Origin: Piliocolobus tephrosceles | Taxonomy: Eukaryota; Chordata; Mammalia; Primates; Cercopithecidae | DNA: 64,000 nt | NCBI RefSeq assembly: GCF_002776525.5 | Contig: NC_045438.1 | Coordinates: forward strand, 151,947,947 to 152,011,946 | Reading direction: 5' to 3' | Shown here: positions 22,372 through 33,421 of the stretch, one piece after another | Numbering within the stretch: the stretch's first letter is position 1 | Layout: each line of letters opens with the position of its first letter | Made by a program: the position numbers and the translations under genes | Notes under the pieces: model-generated | Told to the model about the DNA's origin: nothing | Seen by the model: the letters and a program-made list of their open reading frames with translations, nothing else | Databases searched by the model: none

Positions 22372-23073
22372 TAATTTTTTTTTAATTTAAAAAATTTTTG
22401 CGGGTACATAGTAGGTGTGTATATGTATGGGGTACATGAGGTGTTTTGATACAGACATGTAAAATAAACACATCATGAAGAATAGAGTGTCCATCCCGCC
22501 AAGCATTTATCCATTACATTGCAAACACTCCAGTTATACTCTTTATTTAAAAATGTACAGTTATTATTGACTACAGTCACCCTGTTGTGTTATCAAATAG
22601 TAGATCTTATTTATTCTAACTACTTTTTTTGTGCCCATTAACCATCCCTACCTCCGCTCCAACACCCTACTACCCTTCCCAGCCTTTGGTAGCCATCCTC
22701 CTACTCTCTGTGTCCATGAGTTCAGTAGGTTTGATTTTTAGATCCCACAAATAAGTGAGAACATGCTAAGTTTGTCTTTCTGTACCTGGCTTTTTTCACT
22801 TAACATAATGATCTCGTTCCATCCATGTTGTTACAAATGACTAAATCTCATTCTTTTTTATGGCTGAATAATATTCCATTGTGTGTATATACCACACTTT
22901 CTTTATCCATTCATCTGTTGGTAGACATTTATATTGCTTCCAAATCTTAGATGTTGTAAACAGTGCTGCAACAAACAGGAAGTGCAGACTTGTCCTCAAT
23001 ATACTGATTTCCTTTCTTTTGAGTATATACCCAGCAGTAGGATTTCTGGATCTTGTGGCTACTTGTCTCATCT
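22372..23073 (-). mobile_element. L1 (L1PB/L1MA age) 3' end with ORF2 C-terminus, reverse
   Basis: The plus strand reads the reverse of an L1 3' UTR (GTGTATATGTATGGGGTACA, GACTACAGTCACCCTGTTGT, CCCTACCTCCGCTCCAACAC), then ORF2. The minus frame 22841-23071 ends in WIKKVWYIHTMEYYSAIKKN, the conserved C-terminal stretch of the L1 ORF2 protein. The element is 5'-truncated and only about 700 bases long, so it is not mobile. Confidence 0.92.
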
Positions 23074-23125
23074 ACTTGTGAGGGGTGAGGAAAAAGGGAA
23101 TATGGTGCAGGTACTCACATTCTGG

Positions 23126-23426
23126 TAAATTTTTTGTTGTTTTTTGTTTGTTTGTTTTGCTCTTGTTGCCCAGGCTGGAGTGCAATGGCATGATCTTGGC
23201 TCACTGCAACTTCCGCCTCCCAAGTTCAAGCAATTTTCCTGCCTCAGCCTCCCAAGTAGCTGGGAGTTCAGGTGCATGCCACCATGCCCAGCTAATTTTG
23301 TATTTTTAGTAGAGACAGAGTTTTACCATAGTGGCCAGGTTGGTCTCAAACTCCTGACCTCAGGTGATCTACCCCACTTAGCCTCTCAAAGTGCTGGGAT
23401 TAACAGGAGTGAGCCACCACGCCCAG
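23126..23426 (-). mobile_element. Alu (S/J-like), reverse, with TSD
   Basis: TTTTGTTGTTTTTTGTTTGT tail, then CTCTTGTTGCCCAGGCTGGA through GAGTGAGCCACCACGCCCAG. TCACATTCTGG occurs at 23115-23125 and 23427-23437, an 11-base target-site duplication. The tail has decayed into TTTG units. The GAGAC(A/G)GAGT block is missing. Confidence 0.95.
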
Positions 23427-23554
23427 TCACATTCTGGAGAATTATTAAGTCACCAAAGTCTCTCCTGTGTCTTTCCTCCATTGTTACAGATATATGAACA
23501 TGTTATGCCAAATGCTGGTAATGCCTTTTTGTTTTATTCAATCTCTTCTGCGTA

Positions 23555-23710
23555 CCAAATGCCACACTAAAAACTAGAAACATTCTATGAAGTCAGTATT
23601 GTTATTGCCATTATATAAATGAGGAAAGGGTTCAGAGAGTTTAAGTGACTGGAACCACACAGCTCCTCTGTGACTGAGCTGAGGCTCAGACTGAGGTCTG
23701 ACTTTGAAAT
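23555..23710 (-). mobile_element. MIR SINE
   Basis: On the plus strand GCCATTATATAAATGAGGAA, GAGAGTTTAAGTGACTGGAA and CCACACAGCTCCTCTGTGAC are the reversed MIR core and 3' half. Confidence 0.78.
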
Positions 23711-24615
23711 CTATCTTTATGGTCTCAAGAATTCGTACTGTAGACATCTCGTCTGTTGTTAGGATTAAAAGGCCAATGCGTGTGAGTGGATTATAAAGTG
23801 TTGCTTTAAAACAAAGAAGATACTCAGAGATTTTGTCAGTATCTACCGTTTTTCAATGTTTGCATGGTTTTCTGGCAGTTTTTTCAATTGGAGCCTAACC
23901 TTTGTCTTTGCAGCCCCGCCTAGCCTAGGATAGTCTGACTGCATAGTCAGTGTCATGTTAAATACTTGTGGACTGCTCTGTGGGACTTGGAGGAGTGCCC
24001 TTTAGATTCTGAGAAACTGAGTCTGGGAATCTTCCTGCAGGCTGGTGGGCCATCCTGAAGAAGCTCTATCCTGCCTTGGTGGCCACATGCAGCCCACGTC
24101 CTCTGAGGAAAAGGGCGGGAAAGCTGTGGCCTTCCACAGCGCATAGAATGAATCTCGAAGGTTCTGGAATCCTGTGCAACTTGCCCACAGAAGATCAGGA
24201 GCTGGAATAGCTTTGCCTCACAGCCTCTCTTAAACCTGCAAAGGCGTCTTTAAAATAGTTTCTGGAAATTATTGTTGAGTTGGATCTTGAACTTAGTTCC
24301 TTGTGTGGTGTAGATTAAACAGTCTGTTGCCGTCACTCCCTTATCTCTCTTTGTCTTTCAGGCTTCCTCTGTCCAACATTCACATCATCTCTGTTCTTTC
24401 CCACACTTTGTTTGACCCGTCAGTATCTCAGACACCGTGACTTCCTCACGGGATTACTTAGTCAGCCTGATATGTGGCCTCCAGCGCCCCTCTGCCAAGT
24501 CCACATTCCCATATGAGCCTAATTACATACAAATCACTGCGGGGAGTGAAGCTGTGGGTATACCATTTCGGGAAAGAGCAAAGTGCAGGAATGGGGTACT
24601 TTGGTTATTTACTAA
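23711..24615. other. Unique DNA, no gene seen
   Basis: Contains two good-looking splice-acceptor tracts (ACCTTTGTCTTTGCAG near 23912 and CTCTCTTTGTCTTTCAG near 24361), but no paired donor within an exon-sized distance. ORFs at 24437-24682 are short and unmatched. Confidence 0.45.
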
Positions 24616-24625
24616 GACTTCTTCA

Positions 24626-25124
24626 CAGCCTGGGCAATGTAGCAAGATTCCATCTCTGCAAATAAAAAACACAACATTTTAATCCAGATGTGGTGGCACA
24701 TGCCTGTAGTCCCAGCTACTTGGGGGCTAAGGCAGGAGTTTGAGTCTAGGAGTTTGAGGCTGCAGTGAGCTATGATGGCACCCCCATCCACGGTCACTGA
24801 ATTCCCCCATGAGGGGCACTTTGGAGGGAGGATCCCAGGGTCTCAGCTCAACTCTGCCACTCACAACCGTACACACGTGAGCAAGTGGCTCAGTCCCCTG
24901 GGCCTCAGGGTTTCCAACTATAAAATGGGCATAGATCTATGACAAACCTGGGTGACAAAGCAAGACCCTATCCCAGAAAACGAAACAAGGCTGGGTACAG
25001 TGGCTCAAACCTGTAATCCCAACACTTTGGGAGGCCAAGGTGGAAGGAGCGCTTGAGGCCAGGAGTTCAAGACCAGCCTGGACAACATCTCTACAGAAAC
25101 ATTACTTTAAAAAAATACAAAAAA
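24626..25124 (+). mobile_element. Composite Alu-MIR-Alu unit with TSD
   Basis: Four pieces in a row. 24626-24784 is an AluJ-like segment starting inside the left monomer (AGCCTGGGCAATGTAGCAAG) and ending at AGCTATGATGGCACC. 24785-24940 is non-Alu sequence holding a MIR. 24941-24988 resumes the Alu 3' end (CCTGGGTGACAAAGCAAGAC). 24989-25124 is an Alu left monomer (GGCTGGGTACAGTGGCTCAA) with an A-rich tail. The whole is flanked by GACTTCTTCA (24616-24625) and GGCTTCTTCA (25125-25134), 9 of 10 matching, which looks like one target-site duplication around all four pieces. Confidence 0.75.
24844..24930 (+). mobile_element. MIR SINE embedded between Alu parts
   Basis: CAGCTCAACTCTGCCACTCA, ACACGTGAGCAAGTGGCTCA, CCTCAGGGTTTCCAACTATA and AAATGGGCATAG follow the MIR core in order. 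MIRs predate Alus, so a MIR lying within an Alu cannot be a fresh MIR insertion. CTATGA repeats at both edges of the non-Alu segment (24770-24775 and 24937-24942). Confidence 0.8.
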
Positions 25125-25134
25125 GGCTTCTTCA

Positions 25135-25984
25135 GTAAGCATCATGGTGGGCATGGAGGACGTGACATTTTTAAAAAACGCGCCTAAAAATTTGATTTCT
25201 TGGGCACCACAATATGGACTCTTTGTCACAAGGACCATACATCTCATGATACATGAATCATGCCTGTGATTGGTTTCTGCGTATTGATTGTTCAAAGCTC
25301 TGCTTTTAAACTTCGTATAGTCAGCCAAATAATCACGCATCTATTGTTCTTCAGACATTTACTGTGCACCTGATAAAGGCCAAAGTGCTAGGGGCTGGAA
25401 TTTCTTATCACCTCTAGGCCTGCTCATTTGGACTGATTTAGAAAATGGAGTTATACATTTTTTTAAAAAATCTCTTTTTCTCTTCTAGTTTTCCAAAGAA
25501 ATTAGACCATTTTCTTCGTGAAAAGAAATCGAGCTGCTGTTTTCATAGGGTGAGTGATCCTTTGAATCTTTCCTGTATTTTTACCCACATCAAAATGTTA
25601 TCCAATTACTATGATGCGCCAAGAAAAAGTGTGTGACAGCATGCATTCTCTAGTTTTCTCGTGCTTGGAACCAAGGTATTTTTCCTGTTCTTCGACTCTC
25701 CTCATCACTGAGTCCTTTGGAGAGGATGGTTTCCCTTGTAGATTTTTTCTGCCATTTCTTTTTGGTGTTCACATGCTTTGCCTCTTGCGAGGTCATCATC
25801 GTTGCTATTGCCTTGTCCAGCTCGCAGAGAAGAAGTTTCTTTCCCTCAGCAACTGGTGCACAGAAATACAGCTGTGGGCAAGGGGGAACCATCCAATTTC
25901 TTCAAGTGACTGTGATGTCTCTTGAATTCCATGACCAAGAATAATAGGATGTGAGCCCCAGATGAGACCTGAGAGCTTGTCTGT
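25135..25984. other. Unique DNA with one exon-like segment
   Basis: No repeat. Overlapping ORFs at 25611-25987 on both strands show nothing recognisable. The segment at 25489-25549 is described separately because it has good splice-site consensus on both sides. Confidence 0.45.
25489..25549 (+). other. Candidate exon by splice consensus (unproven)
   Basis: A long pyrimidine tract ending TCTCTTTTTCTCTTCTAG (to 25488) is followed by 61 bases and then the donor AGG|GTGAGT (GT at 25550-25551). One of the three frames (phase 1) is open through the segment and gives a lysine-rich peptide including PKKLDHFLREKK; the others contain stops. Nothing in it is recognised, and 61-base open stretches are common by chance. 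There is no flanking exon or transcript evidence in the window. It could equally be a decoy. Confidence 0.2.
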
Positions 25985-26100
25985 CAAAGGCCCTATGTAC
26001 AGATGAGGCAGCTGAGGCCCAAAGGCTTCACATCACCTTTGTGGGGCTTCATGGAGAGTAGCAGAGCTGGGATTATGACACAGGTATGTTCGGCTCCTAG
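25985..26100 (-). mobile_element. MIR SINE fragment
   Basis: TGTACAGATGAGGCAGCTGA, GGCCCAAAGGCTTCACATCA and GAGTAGCAGAGCTGGGATTA are the reversed MIR core and 5' flank. Confidence 0.75.
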
Positions 26101-26590
26101 CTGCGTGATGTTTGTCCTGCACAAGACTGGTTTTGGAATCTGCAGATTCTTTATGAGGCTGTAGAATTATAGGTAGTTCAACTTAAAGTGGTCTTGGTAA
26201 TCTAATAATGATCACCCCTAAGGCAAGGGTCAAGATTGATGCTGGTAGACTATTTGACTTTCTCATAATCATAGTTGGCTACTAAGTAAAGGGGTTGGCA
26301 GAGTGAGCGTACCCAGAACACTTCTGTTATGGACGTCATCTGAGAAAGCTTATTTTCCTTTGCGCCCTTTCCAAACCACTGCATCTGCAATGCCACGTTG
26401 TCACATGCTGAGACTTGGTGGTACATCTGCTTTGCAGCTAGAAGTCACAGTACACCTGCAGGTGCGTGCAGTCCAGCTGCCGACCCACACACATGACTCG
26501 CGGTTGTCTGCACCTGCAGAAGAATGCCTATCAGGGTTCCTATACTGAAGTACAAATTTGACCTACTGTCATAGAGACTTTTGAGAAACA

Positions 26591-26900
26591 TTTATTCTTT
26601 TCTTTTATTTTATTTATTTGAGACAGAGTCTCTCTCTGTCACCCAGGCTGGAGTACAGTGGTGCGATTTTGGCTCACTGCAAGCTCCGCCTCCTGGGTTC
26701 AGGCCATTCTCCTGCCTCAGCCTCCCGAGTAGCTGGGACTACAGGCGCCCGCCACCATGCCCGGCTAATTTTTTGTATTTTTAGTAGAGACAGGGTTTCA
26801 CAGTGTTACCTAGGATGGTCTCAATCTCCTGACTTCGTGATCTGCCTGCCTCAGCCTCCCAAAGTGCTGGGATTATAGGCGTGAGCCACTGCGCCCGGCC
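26591..26900 (-). mobile_element. AluY-like element, reverse
   Basis: TTTATTCTTTTCTTTTATTT tail, GAGACAGAGTCTCTCTCTGT, CACTGCAAGCTCCGCCTCCT, ACAGGCGCCCGCCACCATGC and GTGAGCCACTGCGCCCGGCC. The 'GCAAGCTCCGCC' and 'CTTCGTGATCTGCC' words are Y-type. The ORFs at 26581-26878 are antisense Alu reading. Confidence 0.95.
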
Positions 26901-29900
26901 CCGTTTTTTCATTTTTTTAAAGTTATGTTGGTTTTTACATAAGAGCGCAATTGTGCGATAAGATGGAGAGAAGTTAAGAACATGATTCTCAGTTAGAATC
27001 CCAGAAGGTAGACTTCATTGTGTATTTTTTTTTTTTTTAAGACATCCTAGGTTAAATCTGGCTTCGAATTGTGTTCATTTAGGTTGGTGAACTAAGTGCG
27101 CTTATTTCCAAAACATTTCATCTCACCTAGGGAGTGGTCAAAGGGTGGCATTAAGAGCTTGTGTTTATTATTTTATCCAACTTGTCAACTTAATCACTTT
27201 GTCTTCTTTCCTAATTAGAGTCATTATTGTGGAACTTGATCATCTCCTTGTGTAGATACAGACATAATTGGTTTCTACCAACATACTGAATGGAATATAG
27301 AACATAGATTGCTGATTTGTGAGGGATCATCTGCTGAATTACCCTAATATTGATCTCTCCTGTCCACAGAGCTGGGTCTACATGAGTTAGCATTCATTAG
27401 AAGTATGAAGGAAACCTTTCCTGTCTTATCTGAGAAAAGCCCAAAAGGTTTATTCTCAGAGCTCACCACAATACCGTGTGGGTCACTGACACCTATTGCT
27501 GTCTGGGGAACGTAAAGGTCTCTTTAGAGTCAAGAGATTAATTAGACTAAAAGAAGGGGGCAATTAAGGGCCTTGAGAAAGTGAAGAAATGTCCATTTCC
27601 ATGCCTACATCATAGGATTCCTTGGGTAAAGAACAAACTGGTAGAGAAGGATCTGAGGCACGAAATAGTGAAGGAATGAAAGAAGGACCGTCTGAACCCA
27701 TGTAGACCACTTGTGGCTACTTTGGTTTCCTTCTGGGGTCATGTTTGATGTCAACATTGAAGAGGGCATCAAATTATTATCCAAAATATTGCAAGCCGTT
27801 TGCTTTTACTAAATAAGAAAAAAACTAAACACAGATAGAAGCCATGAGTATTTTTTTTTTTCCTAAAAAGAAGCTCAGAAGCTGGCCCCCGCATGCACAT
27901 ACACCTTGTAAAACATGAGTCCCTGGGTTCAGTTTCATAGTATGCAACGGGGCTGGGTCTTGGGAACAATGCTGCTGTTGTTTCTAAGCTCAAACAGCAG
28001 TCACCATCAATGGTATCTCTTTAAGGGAAATCCAGGGAAATACTCTTGCCAGCACTGTGATTTTATTTGCTAGAGGCCAGGTGGCAATGACATGCATTGG
28101 TTCCATAGCAACATGACTGTGCTGCCAGAAAACATACAATGACTGTGACAGCCAGTGTATCCTGGGCAGGATGAGGGCAGCCCTGATACCCTCTTTTATT
28201 TCCCACCTTATCCACTCTTGCCTTTCCCCTCCTGGGGCCTGTGATATGCGGAGAATGTGGTTTTCGTAATTGTTACTATCTACTTCTGCTATTAACACTT
28301 GCCTCCTGTCCCGGTCCATCTTGGGACTTGATGAGAGAGAAGGCAATGCCTGTAGGAACGTTCTGCAGGCCTCTGAATGGGTCAGCAGGGTTGGCAGCAC
28401 CTGCCTGCCTTAGCAATTGAAAGGAGGTGGAGAGTCTGTGCTTTTCATCCTCCCTGTGGCACAGCGGCTCTGTCAGAATGGCCTGGTGGGGAGGATACTT
28501 CCCATGCATCATGGTCAGCTGCTCCTGGCTGAAATGTGTGAGTAGCGACATGGAGCAATGTGAAATCCAGGGAAACAGAGTGCTCATTTAATAAACTGCA
28601 GATTGAGGAGACACCTACCAGTGGAGCCTGCAATGCCAGGCCCAGTAGGACTGCACAAAGAAAGGCAATACCCATTTCTCATCTTCTGGGAGCTTGGACC
28701 AGAGAGGCAATTTCTAATTGCAGTTTCTCTACTGATGTGCAGTTGGGGCTTTCACATTTCTGTGATGTTTTCTCAACTATACAATCCTTAATGAAAGCAT
28801 TGTAAGAACTCTTAGTTTCAACAGATGCTTTTTTCCCTCTGAACTCTTGAAGCATTTTAAAAAATCTTTACCATCCATTTGACATTGCTCTTATATTTCC
28901 TTTTTTGATATACATTGCTTTGGGGGCCTGAGTGGTTTTCTAGGCAGAGACTAAGCCCTTCAAGGATAGGAACCATGTATCTTCTTCTTCATCTTCTTAA
29001 AAAAAATTCTCTAATGCTCACAACTGAGCTCTGTGGATAGTAACCATGACATTAATATTTGTTCATGACAACGTTGTATTCTCACCCTATCTCCCAAGGA
29101 AATTCTGAGGCAAGTGTGTAAATATATTGAAAATGTTGTTCAGTTCTTCAAAGAAAAGATAAACTCAAGAAATTATTTTCCTAATGTGGTTTTCTTTTTA
29201 ATGTAGATATAAAGTCACAAGGTAAGAATATCTAAAGGCTTCACATTTCCTCATCTTCCTCTTTGTGGCTACTGACCATAGCATATACCCCTGGGTTTTA
29301 TATTGGCACCAAAATAATCCTTTTTCTCACCTCACTCCCGATATTCACTGTATTGAATTTGTCTTTGGGACGAGACTTCTCAGTCTAGCAATTTTTTTGA
29401 ACTATTAAGTAAGAGATAGGAGGGATTTTTTCCATTAAAATGACAGATAGATTAGGTTTCATAGATAAGGATAGTGATTCCTAATTTGGTTTTGAGGTCT
29501 GTTTAGGGGAGGGAAGGTTTTTATCTTATGAAAACTTTTATCTTACAAGAGTTCTCTTCCCATCCCAAGTTCCGAGCCCACTGAGAAATAAGACAAGAGT
29601 ATTGAGGCAGACGGGGGCCAGAATGCTGCTGTGTGACTGAGGGCAATGTGCTAACTTGCCACCTGCCTGTTCCCCAGTCTAGCTTGGTCGCAGGCCACCT
29701 GCAGGAAAGTTTTGAGTCTACAGGCACCTGTCTGTGTGAAGAGGCCCAAATCCCTGCTAACCCTGCTCAAAATTTTATAGATTAACCCTATCCAAGGAGA
29801 GGGGCATAGACCGTGTTGGCTTTAGCGCCAGCCGGGTTACTCATTCTACACCCTTGAGGAAGAAAAGGTTGGAGCAAGAGGTCAGAGGGTGTAAGGGAAA

Positions 29901-30079
29901 TCCTCCCCCATAGAAAGCTGGGGTGGGGTGTGGTGTTTCCTTCCTGCTCTGACCATATTTCTGTTCCCTGCACACCATCAGGCCTACCCGCCCCCAGCTC
30001 ACTCAAGCCTTCTTACCTGTTGTGTTTTCTTTATGGCGCTTGGGCTTCTGCATCCGACTGCGGGTTTATTGTTAGTCTC
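26901..30079. other. Long unique stretch, no gene confirmed
   Basis: About 3.2 kb without an Alu or L1. The minus-strand ORFs at 27990-28400 (136 codons) and 28276-28587 overlap in different frames and match nothing I know. L2-like scraps may lie near 28950-29010 (AAGCCCTTCAAGGATAGGAA). A 15-base exon-like segment at 29207-29221 is noted separately. Confidence 0.45.
29207..29221 (+). other. Candidate 15-base microexon (unproven)
   Basis: TTTTCTTTTTAATGTAG (acceptor, to 29206) is followed by 15 bases, ATATAAAGTCACAAG, and then a strong donor AAG|GTAAGA. The length is a multiple of three. No surrounding exon is known, so this is consensus matching only. Confidence 0.15.
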
Positions 30080-30212
30080 CTCTATTAGAATGTTAGCTCA
30101 GTGAAAGCAAAAGCCTTGTCAGTCTCATGGACTGCATGTATCTCAGTATTTAAAACTGTGTCAAGCACACAGGAGGCATTTGATCAACATTTGTTGAATG
30201 AATAAACGCATA
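30080..30212 (+). mobile_element. L2 LINE 3' end
   Basis: TAGAATGTTAGCTCAGTGAA, AGCCTTGTCAGTCTCATGGA, TGTGTCAAGCACACAGGAGG and the terminal AACATTTGTTGAATGAATAA follow the L2 3' UTR in order. Confidence 0.8.
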
Positions 30213-30354
30213 GATGTTGTTTGATGCCTCTGCTCACACTCTTTAATTACCTGGAAATCCCTGGTGCCCTGTCTTGTCTGGCAAGCCTGTAGGAGCTAGT
30301 TCAGTGATTGTGGTCTCTTGTTGTTCTGTATGTGGCTCATCAGTTGGCAGTAGT

Positions 30355-30440
30355 TGGCATGTGTACATGTGTGTGCTCTCATGTAGGTGAGCGTGCACAT
30401 GTGCATCTTTGTGTGCATGTGTGTGCACCTACATACCTGT
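30355..30440. repeat. Degenerate (GT/GCAT)n tract
   Basis: Alternating purine-pyrimidine sequence with TGTGTACATGTGTGTGCTCT, GTGCACATGTGCATCTTTGT and GTGCATGTGTGTGCACCT. It is an interrupted microsatellite; ORFs on both strands over it are artefacts of the repeat. It is followed by a short (TC) run near 30479-30488. Confidence 0.85.
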
Positions 30441-30499
30441 GTCCTTTTGTGCATATGTGTTTGTATGTACTTGTGTTCTCTCTCTCTCTGGCTCTGTAA

Positions 30500-30632
30500 T
30501 ACTTCACTTACTTGTTTACATATCTATTGCCCTTACTAGATTGCAAATGCCTGAAGAACTGGGGAACCTGTTAATCCTTCTTGTTGCTCTAATATCTGCC
30601 ACGTAGTAAGTGCTCAGTAGATGATAATATTA
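30500..30632 (+). mobile_element. L2 LINE 3' end
   Basis: CTTACTTGTTTACATATCTA, TACTAGATTGCAAATGCCTG and ATCTGCCACGTAGTAAGTGC with CTCAGTAGATGATA follow the L2 3' end. This is the second L2 in the same orientation within 0.5 kb. Confidence 0.7.
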
Positions 30633-30850
30633 GCATTCTAAGCACTTACAACATGCCCAGTACTGCTTTATCTTAAAATTTAAAATAACTTTTATGTGTC
30701 TTGCGTATATTAACTTGTATAATTCTCACAACAACCTTACAAGATACATTTTAAACTCTCATTTTGTGGGTAAGGAAACTGGGGACATAAAGAGGTCATG
30801 TGGCTGGCCCACAGTCTCACAGCTAGCCTGACTCCATAGCTTTTATTCTG
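30633..30850 (-). mobile_element. MIR SINE, reverse
   Basis: ATTCTAAGCACTTACAACAT, TTAACTTGTATAATTCTCAC, CATTTTGTGGGTAAGGAAAC and CCCACAGTCTCACAGCTAGC are the reversed MIR 3' half and core, nearly full length. Confidence 0.8.
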
Positions 30851-31469
30851 TGCTACTGTATTTGTGTGAATAAACAAATGACTGAATGAGAATTTTAGAA
30901 GCCCAGACCAAAATCATTAAGTAGACCTAAACACATTAGGGTCAACACAAATAAGTAAAAATGATGAGCCATGGTTGACATACAATCAAGGTCATGGCTA
31001 AAATAAAGTCACAGATGAATAGCTAATGCCTTCTTGTAGCCATTGCACTGAATTCCTGATTATCCATGCCTCCATAGTGGTATTGGTTAATGCAAATGGA
31101 TAATTGTCATTACATATTGGGAATTATTTCCTAGTGGGAAAATACCAAGTCATCAGTTATGAGTTAAACAGCTACTGCTTGTAAGACTCACAACTCAAGT
31201 TTTGGGAAAATGGTGAGGGAGGAAGGAAAATGTGAGTTGGAGGGTGAAAAGGTAAGCCCTGAAAGTACAAGCCAAGGTCACTGTCTTCAAGAGGCTCCTG
31301 TCTCATTAAGTGGCAAGGAGTGAGTAAATGTGACATTAAGGCAATTAGAAGATACTGAGGGCAGTAAATATAAAGCCTATCATGAGGCATTGTTAGACAT
31401 GATTCATTACCAAATGGTAATAATAGAGAAAATAAAAGCTATTATATGAGTCAGGAGAGGATAAGCTTT
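30851..31469. other. Unique DNA, no gene seen
   Basis: Ordinary AT-rich sequence. No convincing ORF or repeat. Confidence 0.5.
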
Positions 31470-31745
31470 TGTTGCAGAAACGATCAACCCTAAACTTTCA
31501 GTAGCTTAGCAAAATAAAAGTTTATTTCTCATTCATGCAGTGACCGCTGTGGATGCGATATCTCTCCAGGACAACTGTCCTCCATGCATAACTCCATGAT
31601 GCAGTCTGCTTTGATCTTTTTATCCAGCCGTCTCGGGGCCTCTTTCATGAACACTGGAAGAGAGAAAAATTGGAAAATTGCACCAGCAATTAAATGCTTC
31701 AAAGCTTTGGCCTAGAAGGGACACTTGTCACCTGCTATGTCCTAA
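31470..31745 (-). mobile_element. LTR-type or other interspersed repeat, unclassified
   Basis: CTTTCAGTAGCTTAGCAAAA, AGTTTATTTCTCATTCATGC, TTGCACCAGCAATTAAATGC and AGAAGGGACACTTGTCACCT are words I recognise from a common ancient mammalian repeat read in reverse, probably an LTR-class element. I cannot recall the family name with confidence. Confidence 0.4.
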
Positions 31746-33035
31746 GCATGACTTTTAGCCTTTTATATAACTCACATCATCCCAGTCCTCTCACACAGCA
31801 CACGGTAAATGCTCGATGAATGTGTAGGGTAAAAGAATGGATGAACATAAGAATGCATTGTGACTCGCTCCTGATAGTGTTGAAGCAGTAATATACCTGG
31901 CAGCCCCCGAAGCCCAGGCTTGGAACAATCAGATCTGGCTCAAAAATATTTACTAACATTGAAAGAGCATTAATAAAAATAAAACATAGTTAACATTAAT
32001 TAGCTATGGTGATTGGACAATCACAAGGACACGGGCAAAATAAACTCAATTTAGCGGGTGGCTAAACTTATATTAAAGCCCTGGCCTACCAGACGTTGGC
32101 CTTGTCTTAGACACATCACTGCCTAACAGTCTACAGCTCAACTCACAGTTCACGAGTTATCTGGTCCCATCTTGTCTTTCTAACCTTGTTCCTCCTGAAT
32201 GAAATGGAGATCATTATGCTTGCTAAAAATTAAGAAGCTTTATTAAGGCAAAGTTAACCTGTCTGGGATGCTCCCATGATTTCATCCCAGGTGTACGGAC
32301 CACCTTATACCATCCCCCTCCTGCATCCACTTCTCTCATGCTTTCATCTTTCATCTGGGGTCCTGGTGAACAGACCACAATTCAGCTCCAGATCAATGAA
32401 GAGGGGCTTCCAGACAGGGGCCACACATATGCTGAGCAAAACACAGCAACCGAACATGTAAAGTAAGTGGGAAGCTCCATGTGGGACTCAATGTGGAGAA
32501 TGGAAAACTTATAGAGAGGAAGAGGGAGACTGCCTTGGACAGGGAGATAGGGTCACACCACATGTGTCAGACCAAAGAATGAGGACCCGTCAACCACATT
32601 CGCTGCGTGTGTATTATATGGTGAAGAGAAACCTGCCTGCCAGGAGGATCGAGTCCCAGCCACTGACAGATTCCCAGAATATGGTGCTTGTCGTTGGTGT
32701 GTGGTTTGTGGGTGGTGGTGGTGGGGAGGGAGGAGTGGTCACTGTGGAAATGGGCAGTGCTGTGGGGAGGGGTCCTGAACTGGGGGTTGGCAGTCACTGG
32801 AGATTTTTTAACAAGTTAGGGATGTGACCAACCATGTTTTAGTGAGATGAGCTTTATAGCTGTGTCCATAGCCCGTGAGATGGTGGAGAAAACAGAGACT
32901 GGGGTCCCAGAGGGAAGGCAGTTGCAGGTGTAAGGAGATAAGGTTTTGAGAACTACCATGGGTGTGTTATAAAGGGACAGACGTGGGGAACACTACAAAG
33001 AAAGAGTTGAACAAACTGAGCAACTGTTTGGATAT
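31746..33035. other. Unique DNA, no gene seen
   Basis: A short L2-like scrap may lie at 31780-31850 (CACACGGTAAATGCTCGATG). A GT-rich patch at 32695-32740 (GGTGGTGGTGGTGGGGAG) generates ORFs on both strands. No gene is recognised. Confidence 0.45.
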
Positions 33036-33047
33036 AAGAAACAAGGA

Positions 33048-33329
33048 GGCCGGGCGCGGTGGCTCACGCCTGTAATCCCAGCACTTTGGGAGGCTGAGGT
33101 GGGTGGATCACAAGGTAAGGAGATCGAGACCACAGTGAAACCCCGTCTCTACTAAAAATACAAAAAATTAGCCGGGCACGGTGGTGGGCGCCTGTAGTCC
33201 CAGCTACTCAGGAGGCTGAGGCAGGAGAATGGCATGAACCTGGGAGGCGGAGCTTGCAGTGAGCTGAGATTGCACCACTGCACTCCAGCCTGGGGGACAG
33301 AGGGAGACCCCGTCTCAAAAAAAAAAAAA
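33048..33329 (+). mobile_element. AluY-like element with 12-base TSD
   Basis: GGCCGGGCGCGGTGGCTCAC through CCCCGTCTC and a pure A tail. The flanks are AAGAAACAAGGA (33036-33047 and 33330-33341), an exact 12-base target-site duplication. About 12 bases are missing in the left monomer (GAGACCACAGTGAAACC). Intact CpGs, a pure tail and a perfect duplication indicate a fairly young insertion. Confidence 0.97.
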
Positions 33330-33421
33330 AAGAAACAAGGAAAGGAATGGAATTAGAGATAGCCCAATTTTTGAGCCCAGGTGGCTACTAAAAGTGTCCT
33401 GTGTTGTACTTTGTGGATATT

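Noticed and set aside
22841..23071. Possible protein gene with WIKKVWYIHTMEYY motif
   Set aside because: It is the C-terminal end of a dead, 5'-truncated L1 ORF2, not a host gene.
27990..28400. 136-codon ORF on the minus strand in unique DNA
   Set aside because: Overlapped by other open frames, no known domain, no splice or promoter support. Length alone is not enough in vertebrate DNA.
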